A stretch of 25,669 nt of DNA from Saccoglossus kowalevskii (Eukaryota > Hemichordata > Enteropneusta > Harrimaniidae), in contig NW_003127658.1 in the NCBI RefSeq assembly GCF_000003605.2, forward strand, positions 1-25,669, written 5' to 3'. The position numbers were made by a program, and so were the translations under genes. How positions within the stretch are numbered: the stretch's first letter is position 1; every line of letters begins with the position of its first letter. Of the stretch, positions 10,989 to 22,242 are shown piece by piece. The notes under the pieces were generated by a model. It was not told the origin of the DNA and ran no database searches. It saw nothing but the letters and a program-made list of their open reading frames with translations.

Positions 10989-11925
10989 AGTAATAGCTGT
11001 TCACACCAATGACGCTGTACACACCGGTGACACTGTACACAGCAGTGACACTGTACACACCAATGACACTGTACACACCAGTGACACTGTACACACCAGT
11101 TATGCTGTACACACCAGTGACACTGTACACACCAGTGACACTGTACACACTGGTGACACTGTACACACCAGTGAAGCTGTACACACAAATGACGCTGTAC
11201 ACACCAGTGACACTGTACACACCAGTGACACTGTACACACTGGTGACACTGTACACACCAGTGACGCTGTACACACCAGTGACACTGTACACACCAGTGA
11301 CACTGTACACACTGGTGACACTGTACACACCAGTGACGCTGTACACACCAGTGACACTGTACACACCAGTGACACTGTACACACCAGTTATGCTGTACAC
11401 ACCAGTGACACTGTACACACCAGTGACACTGTACACACCAGTGACGCTGTACACATCAGTGACACTGTACACACCAGTGAGGCTGAACACACCAGTGACG
11501 CTGTACACACCGGTGACACTGTACACACCAGTGACACTGTACACACCAATGACACTGTACACACCAGTGACACTGTACACACCAGTTATGCTGTACATAC
11601 CAGTGACACTGTACACACCAGTGACACTGTACACACCGGTGACACTGTACACACCAGTGAAGCTGTACACACAAATGATGCTGTACACACCAATGACGCT
11701 GTACACACCAGTGACACTGTACACACCAGTGACGCTGTACACACCAGTGACACTGTACACACCAGTGACACTGTACACACCAGTTATGCTGTACACACCA
11801 CTGACGCTGTACTCACCAGTGACGCTATGCACACCTGTGACGCTGTACACACCAGTGACGCTGTACACACCACTGACGCTGTACTCACCAATGACGCTAT
11901 ACACACCTGTGACGCTGTACACACC
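10989..11925. repeat. Block 13, 937 bp (52 units)
   Basis: The first G-DT unit ends CACAGC (11026-11043), a change shared with 21162-21179. A short tandem duplication of CTGGTG-containing units lies at about 11206-11385. From 11386 the block matches 17038-17577 and 13406-13945, ending with a CTATGCACACC unit and a T-DA, N-DA, C-DA run. Confidence 0.87.
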
Positions 11926-12593
11926 AGTAATAGCTGTTCACACCAATGACGCTGTACACACCGGTGACACTGAACACACCAGTGACACTGTACACACCAA
12001 TGACACTGTACACACCAGTGACACTGTACACACCAGTTATGCTGTACACACCAGTGACACTGTACACACCAGTGACACTGTACACACCGGTGACACTGTA
12101 CACACCAGTGAAGCTGTACACACAAATGACGCTGTACACACCAATGACGCTGTACACACCAGTGACACTGTACACACCAGGGACACTGTACACACCAGTT
12201 ATGCTGTACACACCAGTGACACTGTACACACCAGGGACACTGTACACACCAGTTATGCTGTACACACCAGTGACACTTTACACACCAGTGACACTGTACA
12301 CACCAGTGACGCTGTACACATCAGTGACGCTGTACATACCAGTGAGGCTGAACACACCAGTGACGCTGTACACACCACTGACACTGTACACACCAGTGAC
12401 CCTGTACACACCAGTGACCCTGTACACAATAATTATGCTGTACACACCAGTAATAGCTGTACATACCAGTGACGCTGTACACACCAGTGACGCTATACAC
12501 ACCAGTGACGCTGTACACACCAGTGACGCTGTACACACCACTGACGCTGTACTCACCAGTGACGCTATACACACCTGTGACGCTGTACACACC
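11926..12593. repeat. Block 14, P type, 668 bp (37 units)
   Basis: Same length and unit order as 17578-18245. A pair of AGGGAC / TATGCT units is tandemly doubled (near 12178-12260), a feature shared by both copies. One private change is GAACAC in the first G-DT unit (near 11972). The second 19-mer is at 12449-12467. Confidence 0.88.
12449..12593. repeat. 145-bp paired-19-mer module
   Basis: The 19-mer is at 12449-12467 and the landmark at 12594. The unit order is as in 505-649. Confidence 0.85.
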
Positions 12594-13224
12594 AGTAATA
12601 GCTGTTCACACCAATGACGCTGTACACACCGGTGACACTGTACACACCAGTGACACTGTACACACCAATGACACTGTACACACCAGTGACACTGTACACA
12701 CCAGTTATGCTGTACACACCAGTGACACTGTACACACCAGTGACACTGTACACACCGGTGACACTGTACACACCAGTGAAGCTGTACACACAAATGACGC
12801 TGTACACACCAGTGACACTGTACACACCAGTGACGCTGTACACACCAGTGACACTGTACACACCAGGGACACTGTACACACCAGTTATGCTGTACACACC
12901 AGTGACACTGTACACACCAGTGACACTGTACACACCAGTGACGCTGTACACATCAGTGACGCTGTACACACCAGTGAGGCTGAACACACCAGTGACGCTG
13001 TACACACCACTGACACTGTACACACCAGTGACGCTGTACACATCAGTGACGCTGTACACACCAGTGATGCTGTACACACCAATGACGCTGTACACACCAG
13101 TGACGCTGTACACACCAGTGACGCTGTACACACCAGAGAGGCTGTACACACCAGTTATGCTGTACACACCAGTGACACTGTACACACCTGTGACGCTGTA
13201 CACACCAGTGACACTGTACACACC
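12594..13224. repeat. Block 15, Q type, 631 bp (35 units)
   Basis: Q order as in 650-1334 and 4255-4903, one unit shorter than the latter because one N-DA of the usual N-DA pair is missing near 12806. It ends R-EA, S-YA, S-DT, C-DA, S-DT before the next landmark. Confidence 0.87.
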
Positions 13225-13945
13225 AGTAATAGCTGTTCACACCAATGACGCTGTACACACCGGTGACACTGTACACACCAGTGACGCTGTACACACCAAT
13301 GACACTGTACACACCAGTGACACTGTACACACCAGTTATGCTGTACACACCAGTGACGCTGTACACACCAGTGACACTGTACACACCAGTGACACTGTAC
13401 ACACCAGTTATGCTGTACACACCAGTGACACTGTACACACCAGTGACACTGTACACACCAGTGACGCTGTACACATCAGTGACACTGTACACACCAGTGA
13501 GGCTGAACACACCAGTGACGCTGTACACACCGGTGACACTGTACACACCAGTGACACTGTACACACCAATGACACTGTACACACCAGTGACACTGTACAC
13601 ACCAGTTATGCTGTACATACCAGTGACACTGTACACACCAGTGACACTGTACACACCGGTGACACTGTACACACCAGTGAAGCTGTACACACAAATGATG
13701 CTGTACACACCAATGACGCTGTACACACCAGTGACACTGTACACACCAGTGACGCTGTACACACCAGTGACACTGTACACACCAGTGACACTGTACACAC
13801 CAGTTATGCTGTACACACCACTGACGCTGTACTCACCAGTGACGCTATGCACACCTGTGACGCTGTACACACCAGTGACGCTGTACACACCACTGACGCT
13901 GTACTCACCAATGACGCTATACACACCTGTGACGCTGTACACACC
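13225..13945. repeat. Block 16, R type, 721 bp (40 units)
   Basis: A short R block. The first ten units are a shortened start, and from 13406 onward it matches 11386-11925 and 17038-17577 unit for unit, including GTACATACC after the second S-YA and the CTATGCACACC marker near 13847. Confidence 0.87.
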
Positions 13946-14397
13946 AGTAATAGCTGTTCACACCAATGACGCTGTACACACCGGTGACACTGTACACACC
14001 AGTGACACTGTACACACCAATGACACTGTACACACCAGGGACACTGTACACACCAGTTATGCTGTACACACCAGTGACACTTTACACACCAGTGACACTG
14101 TACACACCAGTGACGCTGTACACATCAGTGACGCTGTACATACCAGTGAGGCTGAACACACCAGTGACGCTGTACACACCACTGACACTGTACACACCAG
14201 TGACCCTGTACACACCAGTGACCCTGTACACAATAATTATGCTGTACACACCAGTAATAGCTGTACATACCAGTGACGCTGTACACACCAGTGACGCTAT
14301 ACACACCAGTGACGCTGTACACACCAGTGACGCTGTACACACCACTGACGCTGTACTCACCAGTGACGCTATACACACCTGTGACGCTGTACACACC
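13946..14397. repeat. Block 17, short P type, 452 bp (25 units)
   Basis: After N-DA, G-DT, S-DT and N-DT it jumps directly to the AGGGAC, S-YA, CTTTAC run, about 12 units earlier than block 14. The remaining P order is intact, with the second 19-mer at 14253-14271. This is best explained as a 216-base (12-unit) deletion from a block 14-like parent. Confidence 0.85.
14253..14397. repeat. 145-bp paired-19-mer module
   Basis: The 19-mer is at 14253-14271 and the landmark at 14398. The unit order is as in 505-649. Confidence 0.85.
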
Positions 14398-14704
14398 AGT
14401 AATAGCTGTTCACACCAATGACGCTGTACACACCGGTGACACTGTACACACCAGTGACACTGTACACACCAATGACACTGTACACACCAGTGACACTGTA
14501 CACACCAGTTATGCTGTACACACCAGTGACACTGTACACACCAGTGACACTGTACACACCGGTGACACTGTACACACCAGTGAAGCTGTACACACAAATG
14601 ACGCTGTACACACCAGTGACACTGTACACACCAGTGACGCTGTACACACCAGTGACACTGTACACACCAGGGACACTGTACACACCAGTTATGCTGTACA
14701 CACC

Positions 14705-14762
14705 AGTGACAACTGTTACACACCAGTGGACGCTGTACACATCAGTGACGCTGTACACAACC
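14705..14762. repeat. Run of three odd-length units (20, 19, 19 bp)
   Basis: Three neighbouring units hold four single-base gains (GACAACTG, TGTTAC, GTGGAC, ACAACC), each a doubling of an adjacent base. The next unit has ATTGAG instead of AGTGAG. Related Q blocks show ordinary 18-mers here. The pattern is unlike anything else in the window and may be a sequencing or assembly fault. Confidence 0.85.
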
Positions 14763-15212
14763 ATTGAGGCTGAACACACCAGTGACGCTGTACACACCAC
14801 TGACACTGTACACACCAGTGACGCTGTACACATCAGTGACGCTGTACACACCAGTGATGCTGTACACACCAATGACGCTGTACACACCAGTGACGCTGTA
14901 CACACCAGTGACGCTGTACGCACCAGAGAGGCTGTACACACCAGTTATGCTGTACACACCAGTGACACTGTACACACCAGTGACGCTGTACACACCAGTG
15001 ACGCTGTACACACCAGTGACACTGTACACACCAGTGACACTGTACACACCTGTGACGCTGTACACACCAGTGACGCGGGACACACCAGTGACGCTGTACA
15101 CACCAGTTATGCTGTACACACCAGTGACACTGTACACAGCAGTGACGCTGTACACACCAGTGACACTGTACACACCAGTGACACTGTACACACCAGTGAC
15201 ACTGTACACACC

Positions 15213-15232
15213 AGTTATGCTATATATACACC
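15213..15232. repeat. 20-bp unit with TATATATA run
   Basis: Identical in length and core to 6723-6742. It is followed by S-DT and then two S-YA units. Confidence 0.9.
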
Positions 15233-15484
15233 AGTGACACTGTACACACCAGTTATGCTGTACACACCAGTTATGCTGTACACACCAGTGACGCTGTACA
15301 CACCAGTGACGCTGTACACACCAGTGACGCTGTACACACCAATGACGCTGTACACACCAGTGACGCAGTACACACCAGTGACGCTGTACACACCAGTAAC
15401 ACTGTACACACCAGTGACACTGTACACACCAGTGACCCTGTACACACCAGTGACCCTGTACACAATAATTATGCTGTACACACC

Positions 15485-15629
15485 AGTAATAGCTGTACAT
15501 ACCAGTGACGCTGTACACACCAGTGACGCTATACACACCAGTGACGCAGTACACACCAGTGACGCTGTACACACCACTGACGCTGTACTCACCAGTGACG
15601 CTATACACACCAGTGATGCTGTACACACC
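15485..15629. repeat. 145-bp paired-19-mer module
   Basis: The 19-mer is at 15485-15503 and the landmark (TTCATACC form) at 15630. A GCAGTAC unit lies inside at about 15546, and the last unit is GATGCT. Confidence 0.85.
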
Positions 15630-16116
15630 AGTAATAGCTGTTCATACCAATGACGCTGTACACACCGGTGACACTGTACACACCAGTGACACTGTACACA
15701 CCAATGACACTGTACACACCAGTGACACTGTACACACCAGTTATGCTGTACACACCAGTGACACTGTACACACCAGTGACACTGTACACACTGGTGACAC
15801 TGTACACACCAGTGAAGCTGTACACACAAATGACGCTGTACACACCAACGACGCTGTACACACCAGTGACACTGTACACACCAGTGACGCTGTACACACC
15901 AGTGACACTGTACACACCAGTGACACTGTACACACCAGTTATGCTGTACACACCAGTGACACTGTACACACCAGTGACGCTGTACACACCAGTGACGCTG
16001 TACACACCAGTGACGCTGTACACACCAATGACGCTGTACACACCAGTGACGCAGTACACACCAGTGACGCTGTACACACCAGTGACGCTGTACACACCAG
16101 TGACACTGTACACACC

Positions 16117-16135
16117 AGTGACGCTGTACACACAA
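16117..16135. repeat. 19-bp unit with an extra A
   Basis: A CACAAATGACG junction, common elsewhere, here reads CACAAAATGACG. It is a single-base gain in an A run. Confidence 0.8.
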
Positions 16136-16387
16136 AATGACGCTGTACACACCAGTGACGCTATACACACCAGTGACGCTGTACACACCAGTGACACTGT
16201 ACACACCAGTGACACTGTACACACCAGTTATGCTGTACACACCAGTGACACTGTACCCACCAGTGACACTGTACACACCAGTGACGCTGTACACATCAGT
16301 GACGCTGTACACACCAGTGACACTGTACACACCAGTGACCCTGTACACACCAGTGACGCTGTACACAATAATTATGCTGTACACACC

Positions 16388-16532
16388 AGTAATAACTGTA
16401 CATACCAGTGACGCTGTACACACCAGTGACGCTATACACACCAGTGACGCTGTACACACCAGTGACGCTGTACACACCACTGACGCTGTACTCACCAGTG
16501 ACGCTATACACACCAGTGATGCTGTACACACC
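16388..16532. repeat. 145-bp paired-19-mer module, AATAACTG form
   Basis: The 19-mer is at 16388-16406 and the landmark (TTCATACC form) at 16533. The last unit is GATGCT as in 15485-15629. Confidence 0.85.
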
Positions 16533-17577
16533 AGTAATAGCTGTTCATACCAATGACGCTGTACACACCGGTGACACTGTACACACCAGTGACACTGTAC
16601 ACACCAATGACACTGTACACACCAGTGACACTGTACACACCAGTTATGCTGTACACACCAGTGACACTGTACACACCAGTGACACTGTACACACTGGTGA
16701 CACTGTACACACCAGTGAAGCTGTACACACAAATGACGCTGTACACACCAGTGACACTGTACACACCAGTGACGCTGTACACACCAGTGACACTGTACAC
16801 ATCAGTGACACTGTACACACCAGTGAGGCTGAACACACCAGTGACGCTGTACACACCGGTGACACTGTACACACCGGTGACACTGTACACACCAGTGACG
16901 CTGTACACACCGGTGACACTGTACACACCAGTGACACTGTACACACCAATGACACTGTACACACCAGTGACACTGTACACACCAGTTATGCTGTACACAC
17001 CGGTGACACTGTACACACCAGTGACACTGTACACACCAGTTATGCTGTACACACCAGTGACACTGTACACACCAGTGACACTGTACACACCAGTGACGCT
17101 GTACACATCAGTGACACTGTACACACCAGTGAGGCTGAACACACCAGTGACGCTGTACACACCGGTGACACTGTACACACCAGTGACACTCTACACACCA
17201 ATGACACTGTACACACCAGTGACACTGTACACACCAGTTATGCTGTACATACCAGTGACACTGTACACACCAGTGACACTGTACACACCGGTGACACTGT
17301 ACACACCAGTGAAGCTGTACACACAAATGATGCTGTACACACCAATGACGCTGTACACACCAGTGACACTGTACACACCAGTGACGCTGTACACACCAGT
17401 GACACTGTACACACCAGTGACACTGTACACACCAGTTATGCTGTACACACCACTGACGCTGTACTCACCAGTGACGCTATGCACACCTGTGACGCTGTAC
17501 ACACCAGTGACGCTGTACACACCACTGACGCTGTACTCACCAATGACGCTATACACACCTGTGACGCTGTACACACC
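16533..17577. repeat. Block 20, R type, 1045 bp (58 units)
   Basis: Second landmark with TTCATACC. A shortened 16-unit higher-order copy (16570-16857) is followed by a G-DT doublet and further partial copies. It aligns without gaps to 21125-22169, which has the same length. Private changes here include CACTCTACAC near 17188. Confidence 0.88.
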
Positions 17578-18245
17578 AGTAATAGCTGTTCACACCAATG
17601 ACGCTGTACACACCGGTGACACTGTACACACCAGTGACACTGTACACACCAATGACACTGTACACACCAGTGACACTGTACACACCAGTTATGCTGTACA
17701 CACCAGTGACACTGTACACACCAGTGACACTGTACACACCGGTGACACTGTACACACCAGTGAAGCTGTACACACAAATGACGCTGTACACACCAATGAC
17801 GCTGTACACACCAGTGACACTGTACACACCAGGGACACTGTACACACCAGTTATGCTGTACACACCAGTGACACTGTACACACCAGGGACACTGTACACA
17901 CCAGTTATGCTGTACACACCAGTGACACTTTACACACCAGTGACACTGTACACACCAGTGACGCTGTACACATCAGTGACGCTGTACATACCAGTGAGGC
18001 TGAACACACCAGTGACGCTGTACACACCACTGACACTGTACACACCAGTGACCCTGTACACACCAGTGACCCTGTACACAATAATTATGCTGTACACACC
18101 AGTAATAGCTGTACATACCAGTGACGCTCTACACACCAGTGACGCTATACACACCAGTGACGCTGTACACACCAGTGACGCTGTACACACCACTGACGCT
18201 GTACTCACCAGTGACGCTATACACACCTGTGACGCTGTACACACC
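17578..18245. repeat. Block 21, P type, 668 bp (37 units)
   Basis: Unit-for-unit counterpart of 11926-12593 at an offset of 5652 bases, with the doubled AGGGAC/TATGCT pair and the second 19-mer at 18101-18119. A CTCTAC change just after that 19-mer (near 18127) is private. Confidence 0.88.
18101..18245. repeat. 145-bp paired-19-mer module
   Basis: The 19-mer is at 18101-18119 and the landmark at 18246. One unit has CTCTAC. Confidence 0.85.
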
Positions 18246-19128
18246 AGTAATAGCTGTTCACACCAATGACGCTGTACACACCGGTGACACTGTACACACC
18301 AGTGACACTGTACACACCAATGACACTGTACACACCAGTGACACTGTACACACCAGTTATGCTGTACACACCAGTGACACTGTACACACCAGTGACACTG
18401 TACACACCGGTGACACTGTACACACCAGTGACGCTGTACACACCAATGACGCTGTACACACCAGTGACGCTGTACACACCAATGACGCTGTACACACCAG
18501 TGACGCTGTACACACCAATGACGCTGTACACACCAGTGACGCTGTACACACCAGTGACGCTGTACACACCAGAGAGGCTGTACACACCTGTAACGCTGTA
18601 CACACCAGTGACGCGGTACACACCCGTGACACTGTACACACCAATGACGCTGTACACACCAGTGACACTGTACACACCAGTTATGCTGTACACACCAGTT
18701 ATGCTGTACACACCAGTTATGCTGTACACACCAGTGACGCTGTACACACCAGTGACGCTGTACACACCAATGACGCTGTACACACCAGTGACGCAGTACA
18801 CACCAGTGACGCTGTACACACCAGTGACACTGTACACACCAGTGACACTGTACACACCAGTGACACTGTACACACCAGTTATGCTGTATACACCAGTGAG
18901 ACTGTACACACCAGTTATGCTGTACACACCAGTTATGCTATACACACCAGTGACGCTGTACACACCAGTGACGCTGTACACACCAGTGATGCTGTACACA
19001 CCAATGACGCTGTACACACCAGTGACGCAGTACACACCAGTGACGCTGTACACACCAGTGATGCTGTACACACCAGTGACACTGTACACACCAGTGACAC
19101 TGTACACACCAGTGACACTGTACACACC

Positions 19129-19148
19129 AGTTATGCAATATATACACC
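19129..19148. repeat. 20-bp unit with AATATATA run
   Basis: Same expansion as the other 20-mers but with GCAATATATACACC in place of GCTATATATACACC. The following unit has GAAAACACC, a private change. Confidence 0.9.
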
Positions 19149-19382
19149 AGTGACACTGAAAACACCAGTTATGCTGTACACACCAGTTATGCTGTACACA
19201 CCAGTGACGCTGTACATACCAGTGACGCTGTACACACCAGTGACGCTGTACATACCAATGACGCTGTACACACCAGTGACGCAGTACACACCAGTTACGC
19301 TGTACGCACCAGTGACGCTGTACACACCAGTGACACTGTACACACCAGTTATGCTGTACACACCAGTGACGCTGTACACACC

Positions 19383-19401
19383 AGTAATAGCTGTACACAC
19401 C
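19383..19401. repeat. Isolated 19-mer outside a module
   Basis: AGTAATAGCTGTACACACC. It has the 5' half of the landmark and the 3' half of an ordinary unit, is not preceded by the A/T-rich unit, and is not 126 bases from a landmark. It may be an unaltered intermediate between the ordinary unit and the two 19-mer types, or a recombinant of them. Confidence 0.8.
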
Positions 19402-19545
19402 AGTGACACTGTACACACCAGTGATGCTGTACACATCAGTGACACTGTACACACCAGTGACACTGTACCCACCAGTGACGCTGTACACACCAGTGACGCT
19501 GTACACACCAGTGACGCTGTACACACCAGTGACGCTGTACACACC

Positions 19546-19572
19546 AGTGATGCTGTACACGCTGTACACACC
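19546..19572. repeat. 27-bp unit (9-bp internal duplication)
   Basis: Same 9-base duplication and same distance to the next landmark (126 bases to 19699) as 9393-9419. The following unit is ACTAACACT, one CpG-to-CpA difference from the other copy. Confidence 0.9.
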
Positions 19573-19698
19573 ACTAACACTGTACACACCAGTGACGCTG
19601 TACACACCAGTGACGCTATACACACCAGTGACGCTGTACACACCACTGACGCTGTACTCACCAGTGACGCTATACACACCAGTGACGCTGTACACGCC

Positions 19699-20133
19699 AG
19701 TAATAGCTGTTCACACCAATGACGCTGTACACACCAGTGAAGCTGTACACACAAATGACGCTGTACACACCAATGACGCTGTACACACCAGTGACACTGT
19801 ACACACCAGTGACGCTGTACACACCAGTGACGCTGTACACATCAGTGACACTGTACACACCAGTGACGCTGTACACACCAGTGACGCTGTACACATCAGT
19901 GACGCTGTACACACCAGTGACACTGTACACACCAGTGACCCTGTACACACCAGTGACGCTGTACACAATAATTATGCTGTACACACCAGTAATAACTGTA
20001 CACACCAGTAATAACTGTACATACCAGAGACGCTATACACACCAGTAACGCTGTACACACCAGTGACGCTGTACACACCACTGACGCTGTACTCACCAGT
20101 GACGCTATACACACCAGTGACGCTGTACACACC
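19699..20133. repeat. Block 23, P-like, 435 bp (24 units)
   Basis: Counterpart of 9546-9997. It lacks the G-DT region after the landmark and has two second-type 19-mers back to back (19988-20006 and 20007-20025) where the counterpart has one 19-mer and one 18-mer. The seven units before the landmark at 19699 end in CACGCC, as before 9546. Confidence 0.85.
19988..20133. repeat. 146-bp module with a doubled 19-mer
   Basis: Two second-type 19-mers in tandem (19988-20006 with CACACC, 20007-20025 with CATACC), then six units and the landmark at 20134. The doubling replaces one ordinary unit, so the length grows by one base only. Confidence 0.85.
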
Positions 20134-21124
20134 AGTAATAGCTGTTCACACCAATGACGCTGTACACACCGGTGACACTGTACACACCAGTGACACTGTA
20201 CACACCAATGACACTGTACACACCAGTGACACTGTACACACCAGTTATGCTGTACACACAAGTGACACTGTACACACCAGTGACACTGTACACACAAATG
20301 ACGCTGTACACACCAATGACGCTGTACACACCAGTGACACTGTACACACCAGTGACGCTGTACACACCAGTGACACTGTACACACCAGTGACACTGTACA
20401 CACCAGTTATGCTGAACAAACCAGTGACACTGTACACACCAGTGACACTGTACGCACCAGTGACGCTGTACACATCAGTGACGCTGTACACACCAGTGAG
20501 GCTGAACACACCGGTGACACTGTACACACCAGTGACACTGTACACACCACTGACGCTGTACTCACCAGTGACGCTATACACACCTGTGACGCTGTACACA
20601 CCAGTGACACTGTACACACCAGTGACACTGTACACACCGGTGACACTGTACACACCAGTGAAGCTGTACACACAAATGACGCTGTACACACCAATGACGC
20701 TGTACACACCAGTGACACTGTACACACCAGTGACGCTGTACACACCAGTGACACTGTACACACCAGGGACACTGTACACACCAGTTATGCTGTACACACC
20801 AGTGACACTGTACACACCAGTGACACTGTACACACCAGTGACGCTGTACACATCAGTGACGCTGTACACACCAGTGAGGCTGAACACACCAGTGACGCTG
20901 TACACACCACTGACACTGTACACACCAGTGACGCTGTACACATCAGTGACGCTGTACACACCAGTGATGCTGTACACACCAATGACGCTGTACACACCAG
21001 TGACGCTGTACACACCAGTGACGCTATACACACCAGTGACGCTGTACACACCAGTGACGCTGTACACACCACTGACGCTGTACTCACCAGTGACGCTATA
21101 CACACCAGTGACGCTGTACACACC
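20134..21124. repeat. Block 24, 991 bp (55 units), twin of 9998-10988
   Basis: Same length and, by eye, the same unit order as 9998-10988, including CACAAGTGAC, GAACAAACC and GTACGCACC. The constant offset of 10,136 bases continues into the first units of the next block. This makes it one of the youngest-looking long duplications in the window. Confidence 0.9.
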
Positions 21125-22169
21125 AGTAATAGCTGTTCACACCAATGACGCTGTACACACCGGTGACACTGTACACAGCAGTGACACTGTACACACCAAT
21201 GACACTGTACACACCAGTGACACTGTACACACCAGTTATGCTGTACACACCAGTGACACTGTACACACCAGTGACACTGTACACACTGGTGACACTGTAC
21301 ACACCAGTGAAGCTGTACACACAAATGACGCTGTACACACCAGTGACACTGTACACACCAGTGACGCTGTACACACCAGTGACACTGTACACATCAGTGA
21401 CACTGTACACACCAGTGAGGCTGAACACACCAGTGACGCTGTACACACCGGTGACACTGTACACACCGGTGACACTGTACACACCAGTGACGCTGTACAC
21501 ACCGGTGACACTGTACACACCAGTGACACTGTACACACCAATGACACTGTACACACCAGTGACACTGTACACACCAGTTATGCTGTACACACCGGTGACA
21601 CTGTACACACCAGTGACACTGTACACACCAGTTATGCTGTACACACCAGTGACACTGTACACACCAGTGACACTGTACACACCAGTGACGCTGTACACAT
21701 CAGTGACACTGTACACACCAGTGAGGCTGAACACACCAGTGACGCTGTACACACCGGTGACACTGTACACACCAGTGACACTGTACACACCAATGACACT
21801 GTACACACCAGTGACACTGTACACACCAGTTATGCTGTACATACCAGTGACACTGTACACACCAGTGACACTGTACACACCGGTGACACTGTACACACCA
21901 GTGAAGCTGTACACACAAATGATGCTGTACACACCAATGACGCTGTACACACCAGTGACACTGTACACACCAGTGACGCTGTACACACCAGTGACACTGT
22001 ACACACCAGTGACACTGTACACACCAGTTATGCTGTACACACCACTGACGCTGTACTCACCAGTGACGCTATGCACACCTGTGACGCTGTACACACCAGT
22101 GACGCTGTACACACCACTGACGCTGTACTCACCAATGACGCTATACACACCAGTGACGCTGTACACACC
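21125..22169. repeat. Block 25, recombinant R block, 1045 bp (58 units)
   Basis: The left end has the CACAGC mark of block 13 (10989-11925), with normal TTCACACC in the landmark. From about 21342 the unit order follows block 20 (16533-17577) instead. The lengths of blocks 20 and 25 agree exactly. The last unit is S-DA where block 20 has C-DA. Confidence 0.87.
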
Positions 22170-22242
22170 AGTAATAGCTGTTCACACCAATGACGCTGTA
22201 CACACCGGTGACACTGTACACACCAGTGACGCTGTACACACC
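22170..22242. repeat. Block 26, 73 bp remnant (4 units)
   Basis: The landmark is followed by only N-DA, G-DT and S-DA before another landmark-like unit. This is the shortest block and looks like a deletion or recombination joint. Confidence 0.85.

Larger units (their letters stand above)
11386..12774. repeat. Duplicated stretch, copy 1 (partner 17038-18426)
   Basis: About 1.39 kb covering the end of one R block, a whole P block and the first units of the next block, at a constant offset of 5652 with no net length change. The first part also matches 13406-13945. Confidence 0.83.
14398..15629. repeat. Block 18, Q-derived, 1232 bp (68 units)
   Basis: Begins in Q order, then meets the unusual run of odd-length units at 14705-14762 and continues in Q order. 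Later markers are GTACGCACC, GACGCGGGACAC (near 15076), CACAGC (near 15138), the AT-run 20-mer at 15213-15232, two GCAGTAC units and a second 19-mer at 15485-15503. Phase shifts by eight bases in total, all accounted for. Confidence 0.86.
15630..16532. repeat. Block 19, 903 bp (50 units)
   Basis: This landmark has TTCATACC instead of TTCACACC, shared only with 16533. After a normal R start it contains a private AACGACGCT unit (near 15847), a long run of S-DA units, and a 19-base unit at 16117-16135 with one extra A. A GTACCCACC unit and the AGTAATAACTGTACATACC 19-mer (16388-16406) resemble 22414-22587. Confidence 0.86.
17038..18426. repeat. Duplicated stretch, copy 2 (partner 11386-12774)
   Basis: Counterpart of 11386-12774. 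Beyond 18426 the copies part, with S-DA here where the partner has S-EA. Confidence 0.83.
18246..19698. repeat. Block 22, 1453 bp, locally homogenised (80 units)
   Basis: After nine units in the usual order it departs into local patterns: alternating S-DA and N-DA (18427-18540), three TATGCT units in a row (near 18677-18730), and three related 13- to 14-unit stretches marked by GCAGTAC at 18793, 19027 and 19281. It also holds an AT-run 20-mer (19129-19148), a lone 19-mer (19383-19401) and a 27-mer (19546-19572). Confidence 0.85.
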
